From Bacteroidota bacterium (GTDB lineage: Bacteria > Bacteroidota > Bacteroidia > Bacteroidales > FEN-979), in the NCBI GenBank assembly GCA_014382125.1, contig JACNKI010000071.1:1-38178 (forward strand): a stretch of 38,178 nucleotides of DNA, read 5' to 3'. The notes under the pieces are model-generated. The model saw nothing but the letters and a program-made list of their open reading frames with translations. It was not told the DNA's origin and made no database searches. Made by a program: the position numbers and the translations under genes. This document shows positions 7,640 to 16,499 of the stretch, piece after piece; position 1 is the first letter of the stretch; every line of letters begins with the position of its first letter.

Positions 7640-9049
7640 ATGGAACAGATCAAAAAGACTCTCAGAGAATCGGCGAAAATGCGATGGGCTATGATGCTGC
7701 TGGTTAGTACGTTGATGGCAGCCAACTACTATTTTTACGATGCCTTGTCACCATTAAAATCGATTCTTCAGGAGCACCTGAACTTCTCCTCGCAGGATTA
7801 CGGAATTGTAGCCGGTTTTTATGCATTTCCAAACACCTTCCTACTGATGGCGATCCTGGGTGGGATCATCCTGGATAAACTTGGGATTCGCCCAACCGGG
7901 TTTCTTTTTGCCGTTTTCATGCTGATTGGTGCGGTGTTGACAGCCTATGGTGCCACAGACTATTTCAATAGTGGTGGCTTTGGGTACGCTTTCCTGAACT
8001 CTTTCTGGACAGCATATTCACCGGGATTAAAGATGATGGCATTGGGGATGTTGATATTCGGACTGGGTGCAGAAACCAGTATCGTAGTGATCAGTAAGAT
8101 CCTCGTAAAATGGTTCAAGGGATATGAGATTGCACTTGCCTTCGCAATCAACTTGGGTATTGCACGAATAGGAACAGCCCTGGCATTCAATGTTTCACCA
8201 CGATTGATCATGCCAGATTTCTGGACCTTTCCCATCTGGTTTGCCGTGATGCTTCTCCTGATTGGATTCCTGGCCTTCTTAATCTATATGATGTTTGATG
8301 TCAAACTCGACAGACAGATTAAAAGTTCAGTGAAGCTGCTGGATGCTGAGGAGAAGTTCAAACTTGCAGATCTTGGTAAACTCTTTACCAACAAGTCCTT
8401 TCTCTACATAGCCTTCCTCTGTGTTACCTTCTATGCCGCCGTCTTCCCATTTCTCAAATATGCCCCTGATTTCTTTTATCACAAATTCGGAATATCCCGG
8501 GCAGCCAGTGGCGATATTGCATCGCTATTGCCCTATGGAACGGTACTCTTTACGCCACTTTTTGGTTGGTTTGTGGATAAACGAGGGAAAAGCGCGTCGC
8601 TGATGATATACGGCTCGTTGTTGCTTGTTGTGGTCCATCTGCTTTTTGCCCTGACGAATTTTAGTCCCTATGTCCTAATGGTACTTCTGGGGATAGCATT
8701 TTCCCTGGTACCTGCGGCAATGTGGCCCTCTGTAGCGAAACTTGTTCCCGAATACAGGATCGGTACCGCATATGGCGCGATGTTCTCCTTGCAAAACCTG
8801 GGATTGTTCGCCGTTCCGATCCTTGCCGGATATATTCTCGATAAAACCAACCCAGGTATAACCCCGGAAGCTATAGAAGCCGGGGCGACCCTTGTTTATA
8901 CACCAACAATGCTCATGTTTGTTGGTTTCGGGGTCATTGGATTCCTCTTTGCACTGCTGTTGAAGTGGAACGACAAATCCTCCGGCTATGGTCTTGAACT
9001 GCCATCTAATATGCAAGTGGAAGCGAAGGAAATGGAGGAGAGAGTTTAA
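7640..9049 (+). CDS. MFS transporter
   Basis: Inner-membrane transporter of the major facilitator superfamily, 469 residues from the ATG at 7640 (MEQIKKTLRESAKMRW). About 12 hydrophobic segments are readable. An MFS loop motif appears as GGIILDKLGIRPTG after the second helix, and GWFVDKRGKSAS appears in the second half. The ORF-track start at 7487 runs through the promoter and the mqnB gene and is rejected. The protein resembles the MFSD1-like branch, but the substrate cannot be read from sequence. First gene of an operon with the secreted protease (12-base gap) and mqnE. Confidence 0.85.
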   Translation: MEQIKKTLRESAKMRWAMMLLVSTLMAANYYFYDALSPLKSILQEHLNFSSQDYGIVAGFYAFPNTFLLMAILGGIILDKLGIRPTGFLFAVFMLIGAVLTAYGATDYFNSGGFGYAFLNSFWTAYSPGLKMMALGMLIFGLGAETSIVVISKILVKWFKGYEIALAFAINLGIARIGTALAFNVSPRLIMPDFWTFPIWFAVMLLLIGFLAFLIYMMFDVKLDRQIKSSVKLLDAEEKFKLADLGKLFTNKSFLYIAFLCVTFYAAVFPFLKYAPDFFYHKFGISRAASGDIASLLPYGTVLFTPLFGWFVDKRGKSASLMIYGSLLLVVVHLLFALTNFSPYVLMVLLGIAFSLVPAAMWPSVAKLVPEYRIGTAYGAMFSLQNLGLFAVPILAGYILDKTNPGITPEAIEAGATLVYTPTMLMFVGFGVIGFLFALLLKWNDKSSGYGLELPSNMQVEAKEMEERV

Positions 9050-9061
9050 ACGCCAACTGGA

Positions 9062-10723
9062 ATGAGATACTGTTGTATAAAAATATTGATCTTCATATAT
9101 CTTGGAATTTTATCCTTCTCCGGGTTTGCTCAGTTGAACCGGAGAGGAACACCTTTTAGCTCCCTCTATCAAATTGATCAACCAACCAGTGCAGATCGAA
9201 TACTCACTCCCCCCAATAAGGAAGTTGTAGAAGCTGAAGATATTCTTCATCCAATACCATATCGCTTCGCAATTAACTTGCCGGTAAATGTCTGGATCTT
9301 TGATCCAGGATCCGGGATAGAATTGCCCGGGAATAAACTTATGTATCGTTATACTATCCACGCTCCCGGAGCTAAAGCCATAACAGTCTATTTCGATCAA
9401 TTTTTCATCCCCGAAGGAGGAAAATTATTCCTCTACAATCAGGAGAAGTCAAAAATTATTGGTGCCTTTACAGCAATGAATAATAACTCGGAGAAACTTT
9501 TTTCCACTGCATTGATCCCCGGTGACAGGATTATCCTGGAATATAATCAGGCTGCAGGGATCTCAGAAGTTCCACAACTCCATATCTCTGATATCGCTTA
9601 TGCCTATAGAGGAGTTCCTGAGTTTAAAGAGATCACCGGTTTTGGGTCATCAGGTCCTTGTGAAGTGAATGTCAACTGCGTGGAAGGAGCCGACTGGCAG
9701 GATGAAAAAAAAGGCGTGATGCGCATCGGTGTAAAGAAGTTTGGAGCCACCTTCTGGTGTTCAGGATCGCTTCTGAACAATACCAGGCAGGATAAAACTC
9801 CTTATGTCCTGACTGCCGATCACTGTGGTAATGGAGCTACTCCTCAGGATATCAGTGAGTGGATCTTCTACTTTAATTATGAATCAGTAACCTGTCCAAA
9901 CCCACCGCTTGAGCCACTTTCTCGTTCAATGACAGGTGCAACCGTTAAAGCAGCCAGCGGGGATGTCAATATCAAGGGTTCTGATTTTTTTCTTCTGATG
10001 CTCAATCAAACAATTCCGGATACATTTGATGTTTGGTTCAATGGATGGAACCGTCGGGATACCGCCAGTCAATATGGAGTAGGTATCCATCATCCCCAGG
10101 GAGATATAAAGAAGATCTCTACCTATACAACTCCGCTTATTTCTACCAATTGGAATGGACACCAGGAGATGACTCATTGGGAGTTAACCTGGTCCGGAAC
10201 ACTTAACGGACATGGTGTTACTGAAGGAGGCTCCTCGGGATCCCCGCTGTTTGACCCTGTTGGAAGAATTGTTGGCGCCCTGACAGGAGGAGAAGCTTCA
10301 TGTGATTCGTTTGCTTTAAACCTGCCCGACTATTACGGGAAATTCTCCTGGTCGTGGGATATGAATGGCCCCGATACTTCCGAACGATTAGATCACTGGC
10401 TCGATCCGGATAATACAGGAGTGGAAGTATTGGATGGGATTCCTCTTGGTATTCCGGAACCCATTATTATTCCTGCAGAACTTCAGGTTTACCCGAATCC
10501 GTCATCCGGCATCATCCATTTGAAATCCAAACTTTTTGACTTTGGAAACATCATCCGGATCACCATCTTTGACTCATGGGGAAGGCCTGTTCTGAGATCA
10601 GGAAGAAATATTGATGATTCGGATGAAATACAGCTGGATCTCTCCACTCTGCCAAATGGATTCTATGTTATACGGATACAACTGGAGGATCAAATCCTGA
10701 CGGGAAGGATTATCAGACAATAA
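9062..10723 (+). CDS. secreted lysyl-endopeptidase-like serine protease with T9SS tail
   Basis: Chymotrypsin-fold (S1) protease of 553 residues with an N-terminal signal peptide (about residues 1-23, ending GFAQ). The triad is visible: His254 in TADHC, Asp308 in KGSDFFLLML, and Ser392 in GSSGSP, the counterpart of GDSGGP. The arrangement and cysteines resemble Achromobacter-type lysyl endopeptidase. An N-terminal pro-region of about 200 residues precedes the protease. The C-terminus (VYPNPSSGIIHL ... GRIIRQ) is a T9SS type A sorting domain, so the protein should be exported and cell-surface attached or released. It sits between the MFS gene and mqnE, only 2 bases before mqnE. Lys specificity is not proven. 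Confidence 0.88.
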   Translation: MRYCCIKILIFIYLGILSFSGFAQLNRRGTPFSSLYQIDQPTSADRILTPPNKEVVEAEDILHPIPYRFAINLPVNVWIFDPGSGIELPGNKLMYRYTIHAPGAKAITVYFDQFFIPEGGKLFLYNQEKSKIIGAFTAMNNNSEKLFSTALIPGDRIILEYNQAAGISEVPQLHISDIAYAYRGVPEFKEITGFGSSGPCEVNVNCVEGADWQDEKKGVMRIGVKKFGATFWCSGSLLNNTRQDKTPYVLTADHCGNGATPQDISEWIFYFNYESVTCPNPPLEPLSRSMTGATVKAASGDVNIKGSDFFLLMLNQTIPDTFDVWFNGWNRRDTASQYGVGIHHPQGDIKKISTYTTPLISTNWNGHQEMTHWELTWSGTLNGHGVTEGGSSGSPLFDPVGRIVGALTGGEASCDSFALNLPDYYGKFSWSWDMNGPDTSERLDHWLDPDNTGVEVLDGIPLGIPEPIIIPAELQVYPNPSSGIIHLKSKLFDFGNIIRITIFDSWGRPVLRSGRNIDDSDEIQLDLSTLPNGFYVIRIQLEDQILTGRIIRQ

Positions 10724-10725
10724 GA

Positions 10726-11847
10726 ATGGAAAAGGGGATTCTTGAAGAGGTTAAAAAACTCGTGGTGGATACAAACTGCCCGGTTGAATCCCGGGTCATT
10801 GCTGAAAAGATTTGTAACGGCGCCCGGATCACATCAGAAGAAGGACTCTGGCTCTATGAACATGGCGAACTGGGCTGGCTGGGTATGCTTGCTGAATTGA
10901 TCAGGCATCAACTACATGGCAATCACGTTTACTTTATCCGTAACTTCCATATCGAACCAACAAATATTTGCATCAACAAGTGCCGCTTTTGCTCCTTTTC
11001 CCATCACTTCAGCCAGACTCATTGGGAACTGACTGTCGATGAGATCTTAGAAAAGGTCTGCGAACAACCCGAGGATATGCAGGAAATTCATATCACGGGG
11101 GCGGTCCACCCCGATCGTGATTTATATTATTATGGAGATATTCTGAAACAGATCCGGGAAATTCGGCCTGGATTGCATATGAAAGCCTACTCTGCGGTTG
11201 AAATGGATCATATGATCCGGCAGGCTGGACTAACCATTGAGGATGGATTGAAATACCTGAAGGAATGTGGCCTGGGATCTATCCCGGGAGGAGGAGCAGA
11301 GATCTTCGATGAAACCATCCGGAGTGATATTGCCGGGATGAAGTCATCATCGGAAATGTGGCTTGAGATCCACGAAAAAGCACACCGGTTGGGGATCTCT
11401 TCAAATGCTACGATGTTATATGGCCATCTGGAGACCTATACCCACCGGATTGATCACATGGATCGGCTACGACACCTTCAGGATAAAACGAAAGGATTCA
11501 ACGCATTTATTCCACTGAAGTTCAAAAACTGGAATAATGAGATGGCACAACTCCCCGAACTTCCTGTCGTGGAAGATATGCGGAACTATGCTGTAGCACG
11601 CATATATCTCGATAATATTCCACATCTGAAAGCGTATTGGCCGGCTATTGGAAAAAAGAATGCCCAACTTACTCTTTCCTTTGGCGTTGATGATATGGAT
11701 GGCACCATCAACGACTCAACGAAGATTTACTCTCTCGCCGGCGCTGAAGAGCAAAGTCCTCGATTCACGGTTTCAGAAATGCAGGAATTTATACATCAGG
11801 TTAAGCGCATACCTGTAGAGCGGGATTCACGTTACAACCCCCTCTGA
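10726..11847 (+). CDS. mqnE: aminofutalosine synthase, radical SAM
   Basis: Radical SAM enzyme joining 3-(1-carboxyvinyloxy)benzoate to adenosyl carbon at the start of the futalosine pathway. The 373-residue protein carries the cluster motif CINKCRFC near residue 83 and the family segment SIPGGGAEIFD. GVDDMDGTI near the C-terminus favours MqnE over MqnC, which usually has a GVDDFGST-like stretch. The start ATG lies 2 bases after the protease stop, so the gene is in the MFS operon. A convergent hairpin terminator follows. No mqnA or mqnC is in the window. Confidence 0.9.
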   Translation: MEKGILEEVKKLVVDTNCPVESRVIAEKICNGARITSEEGLWLYEHGELGWLGMLAELIRHQLHGNHVYFIRNFHIEPTNICINKCRFCSFSHHFSQTHWELTVDEILEKVCEQPEDMQEIHITGAVHPDRDLYYYGDILKQIREIRPGLHMKAYSAVEMDHMIRQAGLTIEDGLKYLKECGLGSIPGGGAEIFDETIRSDIAGMKSSSEMWLEIHEKAHRLGISSNATMLYGHLETYTHRIDHMDRLRHLQDKTKGFNAFIPLKFKNWNNEMAQLPELPVVEDMRNYAVARIYLDNIPHLKAYWPAIGKKNAQLTLSFGVDDMDGTINDSTKIYSLAGAEEQSPRFTVSEMQEFIHQVKRIPVERDSRYNPL

Positions 11848-11851
11848 TTCT

Positions 11852-11875
11852 CCCCCTCTCCTTCAGGAGAGGGGG
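11852..11875. terminator. bidirectional hairpin between mqnE and plsC
   Basis: CCCCCTCTCC-TTCA-GGAGAGGGGG is a perfect 10-base-pair hairpin with a 4-base loop, 4 bases after the mqnE stop. The plsC stop codon (11863-11865) lies at the loop and the plsC C-terminal residues are read from the stem, so it overlaps coding sequence. No strong T-tract was seen. It continues directly into the GGGTGAGGTG 30-base repeats and may be a mobile-type palindromic repeat rather than a classical terminator. Confidence 0.55.
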
Positions 11876-12693
11876 TCGGGGGGTGAGGTGATTTGATCCT
11901 CAACGCCGGGGGGTGAGGTGATATGATCCTCCATGCCAGGGGGTGAGGTGAGTTCTCTTTCAATCCGTTCATGCACCAGATTCGCTAGCTGTTTTGGTTC
12001 CAGGTGTTTAAAGGATTGATAGGGAATAGGTTCGAGGATTACCACTTGCATGTTGTGCTGTTTGGAGATCAGAAAGCCTCCTTTTTTAATTGCATGGGAG
12101 GTTCCTTTGATCACGATAGGAAGGATGGGTGAATGGGTGTCGAGTGCCAGGTGAAAAGCGCCTGATTTAAAAGGCTGCAACCGGCCGTCTTTGGAACGGG
12201 TTCCTTCCGGAAAGATCATCATCGAATTGCCATTGTATAATGCTTCACGGGCTTTTTCCATCATCCGGTGCATGCTCGACTTTTTGCCTCTGCGGAGAGC
12301 GATGTACTGGTTCATTGCCATGTTCCAGCCGATGAATGGGAAGAAGAATAGGGAGCGTTTGGACACCCATTTAAAGTGAATTCGAGGGGTAAAGAGAACC
12401 AGGATATCCGCCCCCGATTGATGGTTAGAAACGATGACATAGGTGGCTTTGCGATCAATGTTTTCTTTGCCCGATATATGTAACTTCCACATGGGATTTA
12501 ACCAGAACACGATATTCGACCAGATGCAGGAGAATTGATGCGTTAGATATCTCCTTCTGTCAAATGGGAATGTCACAAGCCAGATTATCAATGCGACTGG
12601 AAACAATATAGCAGAGCTTCCGAACATCTCTACCCAGAAATACACCGATATGATATATGTTCCTAGTTTTTTAATACTTCCTCCATTTCTCAA
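11863..12693 (-). CDS. plsC: 1-acyl-sn-glycerol-3-phosphate acyltransferase family protein
   Basis: Membrane acyltransferase for phosphatidic acid synthesis. The acceptor/catalytic block NHQSGADI (NHX4D) and the FPEGTRS block are both present, with a hydrophobic N-terminal segment before them. The start is uncertain: the track start at 12693 is a TTG overlapping rluD by 23 bases, and the first ATG in frame is near 12627 and would remove about 22 plausible residues. A GGAGG lies in the overlap. The C-terminus is abnormal: about 28 residues of a 10-residue tandem (TSPPGMEDHI, TSPPGVEDQI) are written by a 30-base DNA repeat and the adjoining hairpin. Last gene of the PASTA-T9SS-rluD operon. The gene symbol is by family. 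Confidence 0.85.
   Translation of the reverse strand: MRNGGSIKKLGTYIISVYFWVEMFGSSAILFPVALIIWLVTFPFDRRRYLTHQFSCIWSNIVFWLNPMWKLHISGKENIDRKATYVIVSNHQSGADILVLFTPRIHFKWVSKRSLFFFPFIGWNMAMNQYIALRRGKKSSMHRMMEKAREALYNGNSMMIFPEGTRSKDGRLQPFKSGAFHLALDTHSPILPIVIKGTSHAIKKGGFLISKQHNMQVVILEPIPYQSFKHLEPKQLANLVHERIERELTSPPGMEDHITSPPGVEDQITSPPDPLS
11881..11952. repeat. 30-base GGGTGAGGTG direct repeat encoding the plsC tail
   Basis: Units 11881-11910 and 11911-11940 match at 26 of 30 bases, and a third partial copy starts at 11941 with GGGTGAGGTGAG. The period is a multiple of three, so plsC reads it as ten-residue repeats without a frameshift. A hairpin (11852-11875) abuts the array. Confidence 0.85.
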
Positions 12694-13687
12694 TCAATTG
12701 TTGAAAGTCTTCCGGCAATTTTGAATCAAACTCCATCTTCTCCCCGGTGGAGGGATGAATGAAAACCAGCGATTTTGCATGTAACGCTTGCCTGGGCAGG
12801 ATTTTGAAACAGTTATGAATAAATTGTTTATATTTAGTAAAGGTTGTCCCTTTCAGAATCTGAGCTCCTCCATATTTTTCGTCATTAAACAGCGGGTGTC
12901 CGATGTATTTGAAATGAATCCGGATCTGGTGCGTCCTGCCAGTCTCCAGCACGCACTCCACAAGGGTAACATACCTGAAACGCTCAAGTACTTTGTAATG
13001 AGTAACCGCATGGCGTCCGATCTCCAGGTCTTTAGAAACATTCATTACTGTCCTGTCACGTGAGCTGCGGGCGATATTACCTGTAATGGTTCCTTCATCC
13101 TCTTTCAGGTCCCCCCACACCAATGCAACATAGTTGCGGTCGATGGTATGATCAAAGAACTGCCTGGCAAGCTTGGATTGTGCCAGTTCGTTTTTAGCGA
13201 TCAGTATAAGTCCGGTTGTATTTTTATCAATCCGGTGTGCCAGGTATGGAATAACATCAGAGTTTTCATCTCCTGGAGAATTCTGAAAATGGTAGACCAG
13301 GGCATTCAAAAGGGTTCCTGTGAAATTGCCATGCCCGGGATGGACAACCATCCCAGCCTCTTTGTTAATGATCAGGATATCGGTATCTTCGTATATGATA
13401 TCGATGGAAATCTCTTCAGGATGGATTTCCGTATCTCGTGGAGGATAGGCAAGCACGATGGTAATGACATCAAGCGGTCTCACCTTGTAATTGGATTTTA
13501 CAACCCGATTATTTGCCAGTATATTTCCTGCTTTGGCTGCCTGTTGAATTCGATTTCGGGAGGCATTAGCGATTTTCGAGAAGAGAAATTTATCAATCCT
13601 GAACGGTGTCTGACCCTTATCTGCTTCAAACCGGAAATGCTCATAAAGTTCACCTGATTCTTCTGTATGTTCATGGAACTCACTCAT
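12671..13687 (-). CDS. rluD: RluD-type ribosomal large-subunit pseudouridine synthase
   Basis: Isomerises uridines in 23S rRNA. The 338-residue protein starts at the ATG at 13687. An S4 RNA-binding domain lies near residues 28-90 (RIDKFLFSKIANASRNRIQ). The catalytic domain has HRIDKNTTGLILIAKN, holding the nucleophilic Asp of the HRxDxxT motif, and ETGRTHQIRIH further on. Located between the T9SS cargo gene (26-base gap) and plsC (overlap). RluD beside PASTA and Ddl genes is a recurring Bacteroidota neighbourhood. RluD versus another RluA-family member cannot be settled by reading alone. Confidence 0.9.
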   Translation of the reverse strand: MSEFHEHTEESGELYEHFRFEADKGQTPFRIDKFLFSKIANASRNRIQQAAKAGNILANNRVVKSNYKVRPLDVITIVLAYPPRDTEIHPEEISIDIIYEDTDILIINKEAGMVVHPGHGNFTGTLLNALVYHFQNSPGDENSDVIPYLAHRIDKNTTGLILIAKNELAQSKLARQFFDHTIDRNYVALVWGDLKEDEGTITGNIARSSRDRTVMNVSKDLEIGRHAVTHYKVLERFRYVTLVECVLETGRTHQIRIHFKYIGHPLFNDEKYGGAQILKGTTFTKYKQFIHNCFKILPRQALHAKSLVFIHPSTGEKMEFDSKLPEDFQQLIEKWRKY

Positions 13688-13697
13688 GATAACACAA

Positions 13698-13717
13698 ATT
13701 AGGTAATAGGTAATTAA
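13698..13717. repeat. TAGGTAAT word repeat at a gene 3' end
   Basis: AATTAGGTAATAGGTAATTA lies between rluD and the upstream T9SS gene and contains that gene's TAA stop (13714-13716). Too short to be convincing alone, but it follows the pattern seen at other stop codons in the window. Confidence 0.45.
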
Positions 13718-15672
13718 CGAGTGATGACCAGCTTGGATGTAGCCAGGGTCTGATTCGACCTCCCGGAAAGGGTAATAATATAAATTCCGGGTACAAATCC
13801 GGAAACATCTATTTCTCCGGTAAAGAGTCCTTTTTGTATCTCCTGCCCATAGAGATTGTAAATATGGATCATTGTTCCTTCGCTGTTTTTGATAGTTGCA
13901 GGCATTTCAATATGGATCATGCCGGTTGAAGCCGGATTGGGATAAATTTTCAGATGAAGTCGTTCTTCCATCTCATCAGGAATGCCCAGTGGAATGGGTT
14001 TCCCAACGATTGGTCGGATCATCAGTGAGCCGTTAAAAGCACTTGTAACCCACTCTCCTGCAACATTATACATGATCTGCTCCCGGTGGTTATTGTACCG
14101 GTCGAATCCCAGATTCAGATTGTCGTTTGTGGTCTGTTCCCACCCCACATAGAACGTGGTTGTAATCCGCAGGGGAGGATCCAAATGGTAGGTAACGAAT
14201 TGATTCAGGCTATCAGCAAATCCAGGTTCTACAAGCGAATAGTATAGTAACTCTCCGGGTTTGCTGTTGTTGTCATTCCAAACGGTTAAATAGAACCACT
14301 GGACATTATCGCCACTCAAGGTCTCGTTGAAGAAGAATTGAACCGCTCGTAGCGTATCCGGGGTTTTGTTCAATTTGAAACGATAGGCCAGCATCGAACC
14401 GGCCGGAGAAAGTCCATATCCGGCATCCGGCGTGCCGTCATCATAAGCGTAATAGTTATAAAACACCTGGTTGGCGATCATGGAGTCTCCCAGGTTAGAA
14501 CCGTCAAGGGCTCTTACCACGTGTTTGATAGCAAAGAGTGCGCTATCTCCTGTACTGATAGGAAACAGGTATTGTACCGGTGGATGAGCAAATGGGATGT
14601 ATGTCACATATCCGAAAGTATAGAACGGTTTGATGATATACTCTCCCCCGTCATACTCTTTTTCCCATGCCCCTCCGGGTGTACTCATGATATAATCGTA
14701 GCTGGAATTGTGATTCACAAGATCCCTGTTACTAATCAGAATACCCAGTGTATCAGCCATTTCGTTTGTAGGATTATCTGAATATTGAGGATATGGCATG
14801 GCGGAATAGTGCTTGAGCATCGAAGGAGGACGTTCAATGAAAGTGATCTCGGGTCGCAGTGTATCTGAATTGGCACGACCGATGTTTAAGTAGATGTTAT
14901 CGAGGTTCCATTGAGAACAATTACTTTGCCAGCTTGGTTCGGCGGAACTGGCCAGACTGACGAAGTTATAAAACTGAAAGCGGAATTTCTTTTTAAAGAA
15001 CTGGGAATCGACAATTGGGATCATGACCTGTACAAAATACTGGTTATTTTTCAGGTAGAAAGTGTCAAGTGATAGCCCTTCAATCCCCCAGATCTCTTGC
15101 CAAACAGCCTCGATGTGTGTTGTATCGGTAGGAGTAATACTATCCCAGGCTGGCTTGATCAGGAATTGCAGGAGCAGTGAATCGGATGTGTGAGGTGGCT
15201 TCCCTCTTCCCTGCGGTTGGTACCAGAAGCTCAGGTAGACCGAGTCGGCCGGAGAAAGAGCTTTCGGAACCGGAGTAAATATGCTGTCCAGTCGAATGTA
15301 GCGAGAAGTAAGATGGTCTGCCAGAAATGTAGTTGGCCCCGGAACAGCATCCGGATACATCTGTCCCGAATCGCTGATCGCATCCATCGTCACAGCTCCA
15401 CGGTTTACAGGAAAAACCGGGATATCTGAATTCACAAAGGCATAACGGTCGATCCAACGTTCAGGACTTGGGAAGACGGTAGGTTCACGAAAATCGTCAA
15501 AGAAAGGTAGCTCCATTGGAATGGTATCCATGCCATTTGTAATCGCTTTCAGAAAGCCGTTCTCAGCTATCTTCGCCTGAACAACCGGATTCATTTGCAA
15601 TCCAACAAGCTGCTCCTGAGCATAGGAAGAGACGAAAAAAAGCAGGAATATTATAATATATGATAAACGCAT
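13714..15672 (-). CDS. T9SS type A cargo protein of unknown function
   Basis: Large secreted protein (652 residues from the ATG at 15672; the track's preceding codon is TTG). A signal peptide of about 19 residues ends SSYAQ. The middle contains beta-rich, carbohydrate-binding-like segments but no catalytic motif I recognise. The C-terminus LKIYPNPASTGMIHIEMP ... ATSKLVITR is a T9SS type A sorting domain, so surface display or release is expected. It sits inside an operon with a PASTA protein upstream and rluD downstream, an unusual place for a cargo gene. Function unknown. Confidence 0.8.
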   Translation of the reverse strand: MRLSYIIIFLLFFVSSYAQEQLVGLQMNPVVQAKIAENGFLKAITNGMDTIPMELPFFDDFREPTVFPSPERWIDRYAFVNSDIPVFPVNRGAVTMDAISDSGQMYPDAVPGPTTFLADHLTSRYIRLDSIFTPVPKALSPADSVYLSFWYQPQGRGKPPHTSDSLLLQFLIKPAWDSITPTDTTHIEAVWQEIWGIEGLSLDTFYLKNNQYFVQVMIPIVDSQFFKKKFRFQFYNFVSLASSAEPSWQSNCSQWNLDNIYLNIGRANSDTLRPEITFIERPPSMLKHYSAMPYPQYSDNPTNEMADTLGILISNRDLVNHNSSYDYIMSTPGGAWEKEYDGGEYIIKPFYTFGYVTYIPFAHPPVQYLFPISTGDSALFAIKHVVRALDGSNLGDSMIANQVFYNYYAYDDGTPDAGYGLSPAGSMLAYRFKLNKTPDTLRAVQFFFNETLSGDNVQWFYLTVWNDNNSKPGELLYYSLVEPGFADSLNQFVTYHLDPPLRITTTFYVGWEQTTNDNLNLGFDRYNNHREQIMYNVAGEWVTSAFNGSLMIRPIVGKPIPLGIPDEMEERLHLKIYPNPASTGMIHIEMPATIKNSEGTMIHIYNLYGQEIQKGLFTGEIDVSGFVPGIYIITLSGRSNQTLATSKLVITR

Positions 15673-15679
15673 CAAAGAT

Positions 15680-15752
15680 TTACAATTTGCGATTTTCTCA
15701 CTATTTTACCATTTCACCAACTCACCAGTTCACCAGCTCGCCAATTCACCAT
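15680..15752. repeat. CACCAGTTCACCAGC word repeats between PASTA and T9SS genes
   Basis: ACAATTTGCGATTTTC-type words are followed by CACCAACTCACCAGTTCACC-type words, ending next to the PASTA gene stop codon (15753-15755). The same CACCAG words flank the DUF4143 remnant at 27662-27690 and 28622-28660. Confidence 0.8.
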
Positions 15753-16385
15753 CTATCCCCCAATATAGTCTTCAACATCATACCCCCCAATATCAGGAAT
15801 TGTATCTTTCTTCTCCTCTTTGATCGGGATCTGGTAGCTGCCACTCCCGGTTCCAACCACCAGATCGATCCTGGTTCCTTTATAGATTCGTACTTCCGGT
15901 TCGATAGGCTGACCATCAATAAGTTGTTGCTGGACTGCATCTGCATCAAATGCAGGGGTATAAAAGAGATTTCCTACCTTTAATCCGTAACTTTCCAGCA
16001 TCGATTCAGCTTGCCGTAGTGTCAGGAATTTCAGATCGGGCATCGAAACTTTATCTGGTGTAGCTGAGGAGATAGTTATATAGATCTGCCTGTTCTTTTT
16101 AACCCGTGAATCAAACCAGGGATCCTGGTAGATGATCGTTCCACGAGGTAAGTCCGGGTCAAAAACCGAATCCAGGACAATAAAACGGAAATCGGAATAG
16201 TATTCATTATGAATAACATCTTCCATGAGCTTTCCTCTCAGGTCGGGAACAGGGAGGTACTTATTATGTCCGGTATATTTTGACAGGAAGATCAGTGTTC
16301 CCCAGATGATTGCCGCTGATATCACAGAAGCAATAAGGAGTTGCTTGATAAATTTCCAGCTGAAAAGAAACCTGATGAAATCCAT
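15753..16385 (-). CDS. PASTA-domain membrane protein
   Basis: A 210-residue protein with one N-terminal membrane helix (about residues 13-35, LLIASVISAAIIWGTLIFL) and PASTA-like repeats outside (PDLRGKLMEDVIHN; MPDLKFLTLRQAESMLESYGL; a third near the end). PASTA domains bind peptidoglycan or muropeptides in other bacteria; here no kinase domain is attached. A good GAGGA ribosome-binding site precedes the ATG at 16385. First gene of the operon leading to rluD and plsC, divergent from ddl, which supports a cell-wall link. Exact role unknown. Confidence 0.85.
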   Translation of the reverse strand: MDFIRFLFSWKFIKQLLIASVISAAIIWGTLIFLSKYTGHNKYLPVPDLRGKLMEDVIHNEYYSDFRFIVLDSVFDPDLPRGTIIYQDPWFDSRVKKNRQIYITISSATPDKVSMPDLKFLTLRQAESMLESYGLKVGNLFYTPAFDADAVQQQLIDGQPIEPEVRIYKGTRIDLVVGTGSGSYQIPIKEEKKDTIPDIGGYDVEDYIGG

Positions 16386-16491
16386 TCCTCTATTTCCTAA
16401 AATAACCTGAAAATGTAAAATTTATTGTATTCACGACCCAATGGCAAACATACGAAAAATTGCCTTTTCTGCCACGGTCGTTTTTTTATGT

Positions 16492-16499
16492 TATTTTTG
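16492..16499 (+). promoter_or_regulatory. -7 promoter element for ddl
   Basis: TATTTTTG (TAnnTTTG) 19 bases before the ddl ATG at 16519. It lies inside the longer ORF-track version of ddl, arguing that the first 26 codons of that version are not translated. Confidence 0.6.

Noticed and set aside
11467-11667. Minus-strand ORF inside mqnE, and similar entries in the ORF track
   Set aside because: Shadow frames of well-supported genes, without recognisable motifs or start signals.
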